Below, piece by piece: positions 1 through 6,274 of a stretch of 6,435 nt of DNA. How positions within the stretch are numbered: position 1 is the stretch's first letter; each line of letters starts with the position of its first letter. The stretch spans positions 1 to 6,435 of the forward strand of contig QMQA01000074.1 in the NCBI GenBank assembly GCA_003648845.1, given 5' to 3'. The position numbers were made by a program, and so were the translations under genes. The notes under the pieces were generated by a model. It was not told where the DNA came from and ran no database searches. It saw only the letters and a program-made list of their open reading frames with translations. Source of the stretch: Candidatus Aerophobota bacterium. GTDB taxonomy: Bacteria; Aerophobota; Aerophobia; Aerophobales; B3-G15.

Positions 1-2
1 TT

Positions 3-893
3 TCCCTGGACGGATTGATAACAGATCTTTATCTAAAAAAAGGCCTTGACTACTGTGCCAGATCTCCTACCAAAAGAAAAAGCACGGTTAGAGATGATAT
101 TCCCAATATGTGTCAGGGATGCTCCTCACGAGAGGAAAATGAACTTGCCGATGTGTGTGGATATATTATCCCCACCAGCACCCGATCTTTCAAGGCATAT
201 AAAGCCCTGGCTATTTCTCTTTGTGCTGTAGCTGATGCTAAATCTCAAGCCGTCTCCCCTACCCTACCGGGCTATGCAGAGCTCCTGGAAGCCTTCAGGA
301 TAACATCTCCCTATTCAGGAATTATTGATCTTGCCTGGGTAAGAAGAGAACACCACGGTAATCCTTACCTGGCTGTTGATTATATTTATCGAAGGGTAAA
401 ATCAAATTTGGAAGAAAAGGCCAACCACATTAAAAAAGTTTTTTATGATGCTATTCAGGGAAAATTGACTCGTGAGGCTATTGAGGCTCTAGGAGAGGAA
501 TGGTTGTGGCTGGAGGAGATCTTGAACGAAATAAATTTGATACCAAGAGACTCCAGTTCTAACCTGATAGAAGAAATAAGGGAAGGAAGAACTCTTTATA
601 CCCGGGATTTCTGGATTGCAAGCATACTCCATCCTGATCAAACCCTCTTCGGGGAAAATATTGCTAATCTCTCCTGGGGCAAAGATACGGGAGAGAAAAT
701 AAAGGAAAGAATAGATAGTATGTATGGAATTGCCTTTGCCAGTGAGGATGGCATTTACATATGGTACGAAGGAATGGCAAGACCAAAACAGATATTCCGG
801 CTTCCAAGGCAAAAATTCAAGAAAAAACCGATAAAAGGTCTTGCTTTTGTCAGGGAGAGACTGCTTTTTTGCCATAGGAAACGAAATTTATGA
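3..893 (+). CDS. Probable C-terminal part of a MoxR-like AAA+ ATPase, 5'-partial and frameshifted
   Basis: The frame is already open at the window edge (SLDGL precedes the TTG at 15), so the N-terminus, including any Walker motifs, lies outside. Residues below count from TTG 15. The stretch around 53-84 (P-T-S-T-R, then A-Y-K-A-L-A, then Q-A-V-S-P) resembles the lid of MoxR ATPases, where an S-x-R sensor-2 segment precedes a helix and a 'V-t-P-e-D' turn. Cysteines 14, 33, 36 and 48 form an unusual cluster before it. Residues about 120-230 look helical and charged. From about 237 the protein becomes beta-rich, with repeats that continue in the next frame after a disruption near 865-870; the reading frame as given stops at 893. 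The following gene is a VWA protein, and MoxR-VWA pairs are a standard arrangement in which the ATPase remodels or activates a metal- or cofactor-dependent target. Family assignment is inference from the lid and the context; no catalytic motif is visible. It could instead be an unrelated helper protein of the VWA gene. Confidence 0.5.
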   Translation, partial: SLDGLITDLYLKKGLDYCARSPTKRKSTVRDDIPNMCQGCSSREENELADVCGYIIPTSTRSFKAYKALAISLCAVADAKSQAVSPTLPGYAELLEAFRITSPYSGIIDLAWVRREHHGNPYLAVDYIYRRVKSNLEEKANHIKKVFYDAIQGKLTREAIEALGEEWLWLEEILNEINLIPRDSSSNLIEEIREGRTLYTRDFWIASILHPDQTLFGENIANLSWGKDTGEKIKERIDSMYGIAFASEDGIYIWYEGMARPKQIFRLPRQKFKKKPIKGLAFVRERLLFCHRKRNL

Positions 894-1095
894 CATAGAT
901 AATCCAGAGATACCTGTTATTACTACCTACAGACCCGTTGAAGCTCTAACTCAGATTGGGGAATCACTCCTGGGAACAGAAGAGGAAAAAATCTGGATAT
1001 CAAGAGAAGGTGGAGGCAGGGAAATTATGATTCCCTGGCAAAAGAAGGTAAGTGCTGTTCTATCTGCCCCCGTTTATAAACTAAAAAGGCTTTAA
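841..1095 (+). CDS. C-terminal fragment of the preceding gene after a frameshift; beta-propeller-like repeats
   Basis: This open frame begins only just before the stop of the upstream gene; its frame has a stop at 832-834. It has no well-placed ribosome binding site at the TTG at 841, so an independent small protein is unlikely. Dropping one T from the T6 tract joins the two frames as ...R-E-R-L-L-F | A-I-G-N-E-I-Y-D-I-D, and the joined product runs to the TAA at 1093. The joined tail shows a recurring pattern of about 36 residues: a hydrophobic strand starting G-I-A-F, G-L-A-F or E-A-L-T, a second strand such as I-Y-I-W, I-Y-D-I or I-W-I-S, then a third strand such as I-F-R-L, V-I-T-T or I-M-I-P. 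That is the pattern of short beta-propeller blades. The stop overlaps the ribosome binding site of the VWA gene, so the two are probably translationally coupled. It is most likely the true C-terminus of the first gene. Confidence 0.5.
   Translation: MLLSGRDCFFAIGNEIYDIDNPEIPVITTYRPVEALTQIGESLLGTEEEKIWISREGGGREIMIPWQKKVSAVLSAPVYKLKRL
865..870 (+). other. T6 tract, probable frameshift site
   Basis: Six consecutive T (C-TTTTTT-G) lie inside the short interval (835-893) where both frames are open. Removing one T gives an uninterrupted frame to 1095 with the repeat pattern continuous across the junction. A homopolymer indel in the assembly or a genuine mutation is the simplest explanation. The required shift is +1 (or -2), so this is not a classical -1 ribosomal slippery site, and six T is short for polymerase slippage. 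Confidence 0.55.
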
Positions 1096-1101
1096 GGGGC
1101 A

Positions 1102-2982
1102 ATGGATTACAAAACTCTCCAGTACGAGCTGGTGGGCTTAAATACCCTTTTAAATCTCACCGAGGACTCAATTAAAGTTTTTCCGGTAAAACCCTCTTAT
1201 GGCCATATCGAATTGAAACTTTCTCCTTCATCCCGCCAGATAAGGATAAATATCGATGAAAACTGGGAGATAAACAAGGATCCCCTGTTAAGTTCCTATC
1301 TTAACAAAAGCTACCATGAGCATCCTCTTTTAGAGATGGGACGGGATCTTCTTTGCAATAACATGGCTCACCATCAGATCTGTCCGGTCTCACTTGAAAT
1401 TCACCACAGACTTATGGATGTTGTGGCTAAAGCTCTAAAGGAGAAAGGGAAAGAATCTTACTCTGCCTATATCTGTCATGCTCTGGAAGATATAATTGCT
1501 AACTGCTGGTGCAGAGTTAACTTTGGACATTTTAAGGGAATGGTTATTTTCTTTTACGATCAGATGCGCACCTTTTCCCCCAGGAAATTTTGCAAAAATG
1601 GTTTTTTAACAAAGCTTTTGCCTGGTTTAAATTTTAGATATAGCAGTTTTTATAAGGTGTTTGTCAGAACAAACCTTGTTCTCTGGGGAGAAGAAGACGA
1701 CTTTTCTCTTTTAAAAGATTTTCTTAGCCCTGAGAAAGAGCTGGAGGATGTGACAGCCAAAATACTGGATATATTTTGCCTCAAAGATAGTATCAACCTT
1801 AATGATATAGTAGAAGTTCTATGTGACAGGAACAGATGGGAGAAATTTGCCTGGGAATTTTCTTCACTGGCGGCGGATTTTCTTAAAAATGACAGGAGAG
1901 AAAAAAGAAAACTAAGCTGTGAGACATGGTTTGAAAAAGAGATTATGAATAAGGATACCCAGAAAAAGTTTATAAAAAAAATGTACGAGAAATCCAGGGA
2001 AAAACCAAATTACCTGGGGAGCATTGAAGTAACAAAAACTCTTTACGAGATGTTTGCACCGGAGATTCCCATTCGGGTAGATACGACAAAAAAGGGAAGA
2101 GCTTTCCCTGTGGTACCCTTTAACTATGACCCTTTTGATCCTCAAGTTCACTCCATAGAAGATATTGACCTCGGTGGAGTAGTGGTCGATGCGGAAAGTC
2201 CCTTTTTTAAGCTGGTAAATTTTCGGGTACCGAGGTACCACTATGATATTTTTATTCCCTATCGTTCCCAAAGAAAAGGGGCCTTTCCAGATATATGTTT
2301 TCTGCTGGATACATCGGCTTCTATGGCTGATGATGTGGAAAGCAAAATAGCACTGCCAACTGTCGGTATGGCAAGGCAAATGATAAGGTCAAGATTTTAT
2401 TTTGGAGAAGGAAAAACCTCCTGGAGTGAGAAAAGTAAATATCACCACGTTCTTCTTGGATTTAATGGAGCCATTAAATGGCTTCAGTCTCAGGGAATAG
2501 CCCCTTACATCCGCTATAATGTAATAACTTTTTCCCGTGATACTTTAACAAGTGGATGGAGAGAATACTCCCAGCTTGAGGAGTGCAAAAAAATAGCTTA
2601 TCTTCCCCAGTTTGATACCACTATTATTGATTATAAAGTAATAAAACAGCAGCTTATCGGGAGAGAACCTTTTGTTCTTATAATACTTTCTGATGGAGAG
2701 ATATTCAACTGGGATGAGTCAACCAAGGGTTATTCCTCACATCGTCTTAGAGAGTTTATAAAAGGGATAAAACCGGTCAAACCCCTTTTTAAACAGATAG
2801 TGGAAAATAATATGGTCTCTCATATCCAGATAAGTGAGGGAGATTTTAAACCAAGAATATCTCTTCTTACCTGTCAGAATTTAGCAGAGTGGGGGGCAGA
2901 GATCTACAGGGTAAATGATATCAATACTCTGGAATCCCTTATGATAAGAATAACCAGAAAAGTTATGAGTCCTTACTTTTAG
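1102..2982 (+). CDS. VWA domain protein with a degenerate N-terminal metallopeptidase-like domain (MoxR partner type)
   Basis: 626 residues. The start is ATG 1102 with AAGGGG just before it, 6 nt after the preceding stop. The C-terminal half is a von Willebrand A domain. F-L-L-D-T-S-A-S-M at 400-408 gives the MIDAS D-x-S-x-S (D403, S405, S407). D-T-T at 505-507 can supply the MIDAS threonine and L-S-D-G-E at 529-533 the later aspartate, so metal-dependent ligand binding looks intact. The N-terminal part resembles the metallopeptidase-like region seen in VWA partners of MoxR ATPases, with a C-P pair at 94-95 and H-A-L-E-D-I-I-A-N at 126-134. Where such proteins carry HExxH, this one reads N86-N87-M88-A89-H90, so peptidase activity is doubtful. 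A basic helical linker lies at about 285-310. No signal peptide or membrane segment is visible, so it is probably cytoplasmic. By analogy it would work with the upstream AAA+ protein, recruiting or remodelling a target. The target is unknown. The VWA call is firm; the N-terminal call is tentative. Confidence 0.85.
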   Translation: MDYKTLQYELVGLNTLLNLTEDSIKVFPVKPSYGHIELKLSPSSRQIRINIDENWEINKDPLLSSYLNKSYHEHPLLEMGRDLLCNNMAHHQICPVSLEIHHRLMDVVAKALKEKGKESYSAYICHALEDIIANCWCRVNFGHFKGMVIFFYDQMRTFSPRKFCKNGFLTKLLPGLNFRYSSFYKVFVRTNLVLWGEEDDFSLLKDFLSPEKELEDVTAKILDIFCLKDSINLNDIVEVLCDRNRWEKFAWEFSSLAADFLKNDRREKRKLSCETWFEKEIMNKDTQKKFIKKMYEKSREKPNYLGSIEVTKTLYEMFAPEIPIRVDTTKKGRAFPVVPFNYDPFDPQVHSIEDIDLGGVVVDAESPFFKLVNFRVPRYHYDIFIPYRSQRKGAFPDICFLLDTSASMADDVESKIALPTVGMARQMIRSRFYFGEGKTSWSEKSKYHHVLLGFNGAIKWLQSQGIAPYIRYNVITFSRDTLTSGWREYSQLEECKKIAYLPQFDTTIIDYKVIKQQLIGREPFVLIILSDGEIFNWDESTKGYSSHRLREFIKGIKPVKPLFKQIVENNMVSHIQISEGDFKPRISLLTCQNLAEWGAEIYRVNDINTLESLMIRITRKVMSPYF

Positions 2983-3042
2983 GAATTTTAATGGATGCAA
3001 AGATGGTATGAAATTCTGGAGGTACTTTCGAGAAAGAATAAA
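2983..3042. other. Convergent intergenic junction without a clear terminator
   Basis: Sixty bases separate the stops of the VWA gene (plus) and the subunit E gene (minus). The only symmetry seen is GAATTT (2983-2988) with AAATTC (3010-3015), and a small CTTTCGAGAAAG hairpin (3025-3036). Neither has a GC-rich stem with a following T-run, so I do not call an intrinsic terminator for either strand. Confidence 0.4.
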
Positions 3043-3096
3043 TTATCCAAAAAGAAGTCTGGCAACCTCAATTTCTTCCTCATCCTTAAGCACTGA
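2995..3096 (+). CDS. Short open frame, possible stump of a third gene of the MoxR-VWA unit
   Basis: A 33-codon frame starting 12 nt after the VWA stop. TAGGAA at 2980-2985 overlaps that stop and is placed as a ribosome binding site about 10 nt before the ATG at 2995. The product begins M-Q-R-W-Y-E-I-L-E-V-L-S-R-K-N-K, which reads like an ordinary protein start. From about 3043 the frame runs antisense through the 3' end of the ATPase subunit E gene, which must be the real coding strand there, and stops at 3094-3096. I do not recognise the product. Either only the first 16 or so codons survive from a longer gene cut by rearrangement, or it is a chance open frame. It may not be expressed as a functional protein. 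Confidence 0.25.
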   Translation: MQRWYEILEVLSRKNKLSKKKSGNLNFFLILKH

Positions 3097-3639
3097 GAAC
3101 AAAGTTGAGATGGTAGAGTTTACCAGTACATCTTTACTTTTAACAATAAAACCTCTTTCTTTCTCATTCAGAGAAAAAGTAAACTTAAGCCGGGGGGCTT
3201 TGCCCTTCTCCCTTACAGCTTTTTCTATTTCCCTAATAAAATCCTGATCCACCAGTTCTTTGTCCTGAGGAGAGATCAAAACCTCCTCATCACCATGTTT
3301 AATACTGGCAACAAGGGCATCTCTCATCAAAGAAAGATACTCTTTCTTTTCTAAATTTAAAAATCTATCCTTAGCTTCTTGGAAAACCTCACTCATTATC
3401 TCGCTTTTCAGAGTAAGGATTTTTTTTCTCTCTTCTCTTCGTACCTTTATCATCTTTCTTCTCACCTCATCTTCGATTTGCCGCTTAGTTTCCTGTATTA
3501 TCTGCTTTTTCCGCTCCTGTGCCCTTTTTTTTGCTTCTTCCAAGATTCTTTCTTTCTGCTCCTCAGCCTCCTTTTCAACCTCATTTACTTCCTGCTTTAC
3601 TTTTTCATCAATGCTTTTAAGTATCTCATCCAGCCCCAT
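3043..3639 (-). CDS. atpE: V/A-type ATP synthase subunit E (peripheral stalk)
   Basis: 198 residues, about the usual length for this family. It forms, with subunit G/H, the peripheral stalk that holds the catalytic A3B3 head against the membrane motor. Residues about 5-95 are an almost continuous charged coiled coil rich in Glu, Lys and Arg, with no Pro or Gly after the first few residues. The C-terminal globular part (about 98-198) ends with the family signature: R-G-F-I-V-K-S-K-D at 162-170, then V-N-S-T at 173-176, and closing A-R-L-L-F-G. The start is ATG 3637-3639, preceded by AAAGAGGG at about 6 nt. It lies 27 nt after the K subunit stop, so the two are cotranscribed. Symbol usage varies (ntpE in enterococci; atpE here should not be confused with the F-type c subunit). 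The usual downstream subunit C gene is missing; the next gene is convergent. Confidence 0.88.
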   Translation of the reverse strand: MGLDEILKSIDEKVKQEVNEVEKEAEEQKERILEEAKKRAQERKKQIIQETKRQIEDEVRRKMIKVRREERKKILTLKSEIMSEVFQEAKDRFLNLEKKEYLSLMRDALVASIKHGDEEVLISPQDKELVDQDFIREIEKAVREKGKAPRLKFTFSLNEKERGFIVKSKDVLVNSTISTLFSVLKDEEEIEVARLLFG

Positions 3640-3666
3640 AATTACCCTCTTTTATGAGTTTATTCC

Positions 3667-4140
3667 CTATACACTTATTCCGTTTATCAGAAAAATGGTT
3701 ACAAGAAGGCCCAGAACAGCATAAAATTCAACAAAAACTGCCAGAACCATAGCCTTCATAGAATCAGCCGGTCTTTTAACAGTCAGTCCCACGCCTGATG
3801 CACACACTTTACCCTGATGAATAGCTGAGATAAAACCCAGAATAGCAATTGGTAAGGCAGCAAAAAATAAGTTAAGTCCCTGGGAAAAGGTGAGAGAAGG
3901 TGGAGGCCCTGTTAAAAGATTCACCTTCATTATTAAAAGGAAGGCCGCAATGAAACCATAAATACCCTGTGTTCCCGGTAGAGCCGTAAGAATGAGGTAT
4001 CTACCGAAATTTTCCGGATCCTCAGTCATAGCTCCGGTGGAAGCCTGCCCAGCATAGCCAATACCTATACTGGAGCCTACGCCTGCAAGTCCTACCGCCA
4101 AACCTACTCCTAACAAAGCCAAGGCAAGACCGAGTGTCAT
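3667..4140 (-). CDS. atpK: V/A-type ATP synthase subunit K (membrane rotor proteolipid)
   Basis: 157 residues, with four transmembrane helices in two hairpins at about 3-30, 48-72, 86-110 and 128-152: the duplicated 16-kDa proteolipid that builds the rotor ring. Helix 1 has the small-residue packing G-x-G pattern (G-V-G-S-S-I-G-I-G at 20-28). Helix 2 has the hallmark L-P-G-T-Q-G-I-Y-G-F (54-63), with Gln instead of a carboxylate. Helix 4 holds the ion-carrying glutamate E138 in F-V-E-F-Y-A-V-L-G. T57, Q58, Q109 and E138 correspond to the Na+ ligands T64, Q65, Q110 and E139 of E. hirae NtpK, so Na+ coupling is the better guess (inference). The start ATG 4138-4140 has a strong AAGGAGGA site (4145-4152) 4 nt upstream. 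It is 45 nt after uvrB and 27 nt before subunit E on the same strand. The normal upstream partner, subunit I, is absent. Confidence 0.93.
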   Translation of the reverse strand: MTLGLALALLGVGLAVGLAGVGSSIGIGYAGQASTGAMTEDPENFGRYLILTALPGTQGIYGFIAAFLLIMKVNLLTGPPPSLTFSQGLNLFFAALPIAILGFISAIHQGKVCASGVGLTVKRPADSMKAMVLAVFVEFYAVLGLLVTIFLINGISV

Positions 4141-4144
4141 CTAC

Positions 4145-4152
4145 TCCTCCTT
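4145..4152 (-). promoter_or_regulatory. Strong ribosome binding site of subunit K
   Basis: AAGGAGGA on the minus strand, 4 nt before the ATG. It is the best ribosome binding site in the window, fitting the high copy number of rotor proteolipid needed relative to uvrB upstream in the same probable transcript. Confidence 0.7.
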
Positions 4153-4185
4153 TTTAAATGTTTAATCCTTTTCGCTGTCTATCCT

Positions 4186-6216
4186 TTACAATTTAACTTT
4201 TTCCTCTCGCAGAAAAGATTCTTTCAAATTTTTAGAGAGCGCATTTTTTAACTGTTTTATTTTATCCCTGTATTTAGCTGCTGATTCAAACTCAAGATTC
4301 TCGGCCGCTTTTTTCATTTTCTTTTCCAGAGTCTTTATCAATCTGGGGATCTCCTCTATTGATGGAACATATTTATCCTCTTTTTCTGCAACTTGTAGCT
4401 TCTCGTATTTTTCAGCCGTATAAGTTTCGATATCGGCCAGAATTGATTTTTGTATACTCCGGGGAGTAATATTATGCTTTTTGTTGTACTCCAGTTGAAT
4501 TCTTCTCCTTCGCTCTGTTTCTTCCATAGCTCTTTTCATAGAAGAGGTAATCTGATTAGCATAAAGGATAACCTCTCCATCTACATTCCGAGCAGCTCTT
4601 CCCGCAGTTTGAATAATAGAGATTTCTGACCGAAGAAATCCCTCCTTATCCGCATCAAGAATAGCAACAAGAGAAACTTCCGGAAGATCCAGCCCCTCTC
4701 TCAACAGGTTAATCCCTACTAAGACATCAAATTCTCCACTCCGCAGCTCTCTTAAGATCTTAGATCTTTCTATGGTTTCTATCTCAGAGTGAAGATATCT
4801 AACCCTTACCCCCAGATCATCAAGATATGCTGTAAGATCCTCGGCCATTCTTTTGGTCAGGGTTGTAACAAGAACCCTCTGCTCTCTGTCAACTCTTTTC
4901 TTAATTTCTTCGAGAAGGTCATCTACAGGATTGGCAACGGATTTTACTCTGAGTTTGGGATCAACCAAGCCGGTTGGGCGTATAAGTTGCTCTACTACCT
5001 GAGAGCTTCTTTTCAGCTCATAAGAAGAAGGGGTTGCCGAAACATAGATAACCTGATTAATGAGACTTTCAAATTCGGAAAACTTTAGAGGCCGGTTATC
5101 GTAGGCTGAGGGGAGGCGGAACCCGTATTCCACCAAATTGTCCTTTCTGGATTTATCCCCCCCATACATTGCATGTAGCTGGGGAATGGTCTGGTGAGAC
5201 TCATCAATAAACATAAGATAATCCTTGGGAAAGTAATCCAGAAGACATGCAGGGCGCTCACCTGGTGCTCTCCCGTCAAAATAGCGGGAATAATTCTCAA
5301 TACCTGTACAGTATCCCACCTCTCTTATCATTTCCAGGTCATACTTGGTTCTCATCTCCAATCTTTCTGCCTCTAAAAGCTTGCCCTGACTCCGCAGCTC
5401 CTTTAACCTCTGTCTTAGTTCTTTTTGTATGGCATCAAGAGCATAAGATATCCTGTCAGGAGGAGCAAGATAGTGAGTCGCCGGGTAAATGTAAACCTCG
5501 TCCACCTTTTCTTTGGTTTTGCCAGAGACAGGGTCAAAAAGGGAAATTCCCTCTACCTCATCTCCCCACAGCTCAATTCTGACAGCCTCCTCCTCGTAAG
5601 CCGGATAAACTTCAATAAGGTCTCCCCTCACTCTGAATTTTCCCCGGGAAAAATCGATATCGTTTCGTTCGTACCTCATCTGCACCAGTTTTCTTAAAAT
5701 ATCCCTTCTGGATATCTCTTCCCCTACCTCAACATAAAGGAGCATTTCCCGATAATCTGCAGGATTCCCTAAACCGTAAATACAGCTAACACTTGCTACC
5801 ACAATAGTATCTGAGCGCTCCAGGAGGCTTTTTGTTGCTGAATGGCGCAACATATCAATTTTTTCATTTATAGAAGCATCTTTCTCTATATAAGTGTCTG
5901 TTTGAGGAACGTAAGCTTCGGGTTGATAGTAGTCATAGTAGGAGACAAAATATTCCACTCTATTATTAGGGAAAAGAGAGGAGAATTCACTGAAAAGCTG
6001 TGCAGCTAAGGTTTTATTGTGAGAGATAATTAAAGCAGGCTTGTTGACATTCTTTATCACATTTGCCATGGTAAAGGTTTTTCCCGATCCGGTGACTCCT
6101 ACAAGGGTTTGTTCTCTGTAACCTTTTAAAACCCCCTCGGTTAACTTTTTAATAGCCTGAGGTTGATCTCCCCTGGGTTTTAGATGAGTTATCAACTCAA
6201 ATTTTCTTTTTATCAT
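4186..6216 (-). CDS. uvrB: Excinuclease ABC subunit UvrB
   Basis: 676 residues, full length for the family. UvrB is the damage-verifying helicase of nucleotide excision repair: loaded by UvrA, it clamps the damaged strand and recruits UvrC. Walker A is G-V-T-G-S-G-K-T (40-47). The damage-probing beta-hairpin is the [12 protein letters not shown] segment (93-104). Walker B is F-I-D-E-S-H (336-341). Motif VI is Q-T-A-G-R-A-A-R (536-543). The C-terminal UVR domain that binds UvrA/UvrC lies at about 623-660 ([13 protein letters not shown]). The start at 6216 is set by the family N-terminus ([17 protein letters not shown]). The ribosome binding site AGAGGAG is 12-13 nt from the ATG, longer than usual, with a possible hairpin between. 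uvrB is the first gene after the predicted promoter and is followed 45 nt later by two ATPase subunit genes, an unusual association. No residue looks damaged. Confidence 0.98.
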   Translation of the reverse strand: MIKRKFELITHLKPRGDQPQAIKKLTEGVLKGYREQTLVGVTGSGKTFTMANVIKNVNKPALIISHNKTLAAQLFSEFSSLFPNNRVEYFVSYYDYYQPEAYVPQTDTYIEKDASINEKIDMLRHSATKSLLERSDTIVVASVSCIYGLGNPADYREMLLYVEVGEEISRRDILRKLVQMRYERNDIDFSRGKFRVRGDLIEVYPAYEEEAVRIELWGDEVEGISLFDPVSGKTKEKVDEVYIYPATHYLAPPDRISYALDAIQKELRQRLKELRSQGKLLEAERLEMRTKYDLEMIREVGYCTGIENYSRYFDGRAPGERPACLLDYFPKDYLMFIDESHQTIPQLHAMYGGDKSRKDNLVEYGFRLPSAYDNRPLKFSEFESLINQVIYVSATPSSYELKRSSQVVEQLIRPTGLVDPKLRVKSVANPVDDLLEEIKKRVDREQRVLVTTLTKRMAEDLTAYLDDLGVRVRYLHSEIETIERSKILRELRSGEFDVLVGINLLREGLDLPEVSLVAILDADKEGFLRSEISIIQTAGRAARNVDGEVILYANQITSSMKRAMEETERRRRIQLEYNKKHNITPRSIQKSILADIETYTAEKYEKLQVAEKEDKYVPSIEEIPRLIKTLEKKMKKAAENLEFESAAKYRDKIKQLKNALSKNLKESFLREEKVKL

Positions 6217-6235
6217 AAGAAGCTAAGCTCCTCTT
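6217..6235 (-). promoter_or_regulatory. Hairpin over the uvrB ribosome binding site
   Basis: On the minus strand the 19 nt directly before the uvrB ATG can fold: AAGAGG (6230-6235) pairs with CTTCTT (6217-6222) through five Watson-Crick pairs and one G-T wobble, with a 7-nt loop. The stem covers part of the AGAGGAG site. It could either mask the site or shorten its effective distance to the ATG. This is a weak stem and only a suggestion. Confidence 0.3.
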
Positions 6236-6238
6236 CAA

Positions 6239-6271
6239 AACTTAAGCTCTCCTTAAGTTGTTTCTCAAGTT
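6239..6271. repeat. Cluster of AACTTAAG-type half-sites in the uvrB leader
   Basis: A perfect 8-bp inverted repeat, AACTTAAG (6239-6246) and CTTAAGTT (6252-6259), with a 5-nt spacer. A third near-identical copy, CTCAAGTT (6264-6271), has the same orientation as the second and lies 12 bp from it. The cluster occupies about +1 to +32 of the transcript predicted from the minus-strand promoter, a classical operator position. It does not match the E. coli (CTGT-N8-ACAG) or Bacillus (GAAC-N4-GTTC) LexA boxes. The inverted pair could also form an RNA hairpin. Confidence 0.45.
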
Positions 6272-6274
6272 AAA

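Noticed and set aside
489..875. Minus-strand 128-codon frame inside the first gene
   Set aside because: It has aromatic-rich shadow composition, no ribosome binding site and no family resemblance. The plus-strand frame continues an operon layout with the VWA gene.
1912..2379. Minus-strand 155-codon frame inside the VWA gene
   Set aside because: The plus-strand VWA domain with its MIDAS motif explains the region; the antisense product has no recognisable feature.
3008..3657. Plus-strand open frames antisense to subunit E
   Set aside because: They are Ser/Leu/Phe-rich antisense shadows of a Glu/Lys-rich coiled-coil gene; the minus-strand protein matches a known family end to end.
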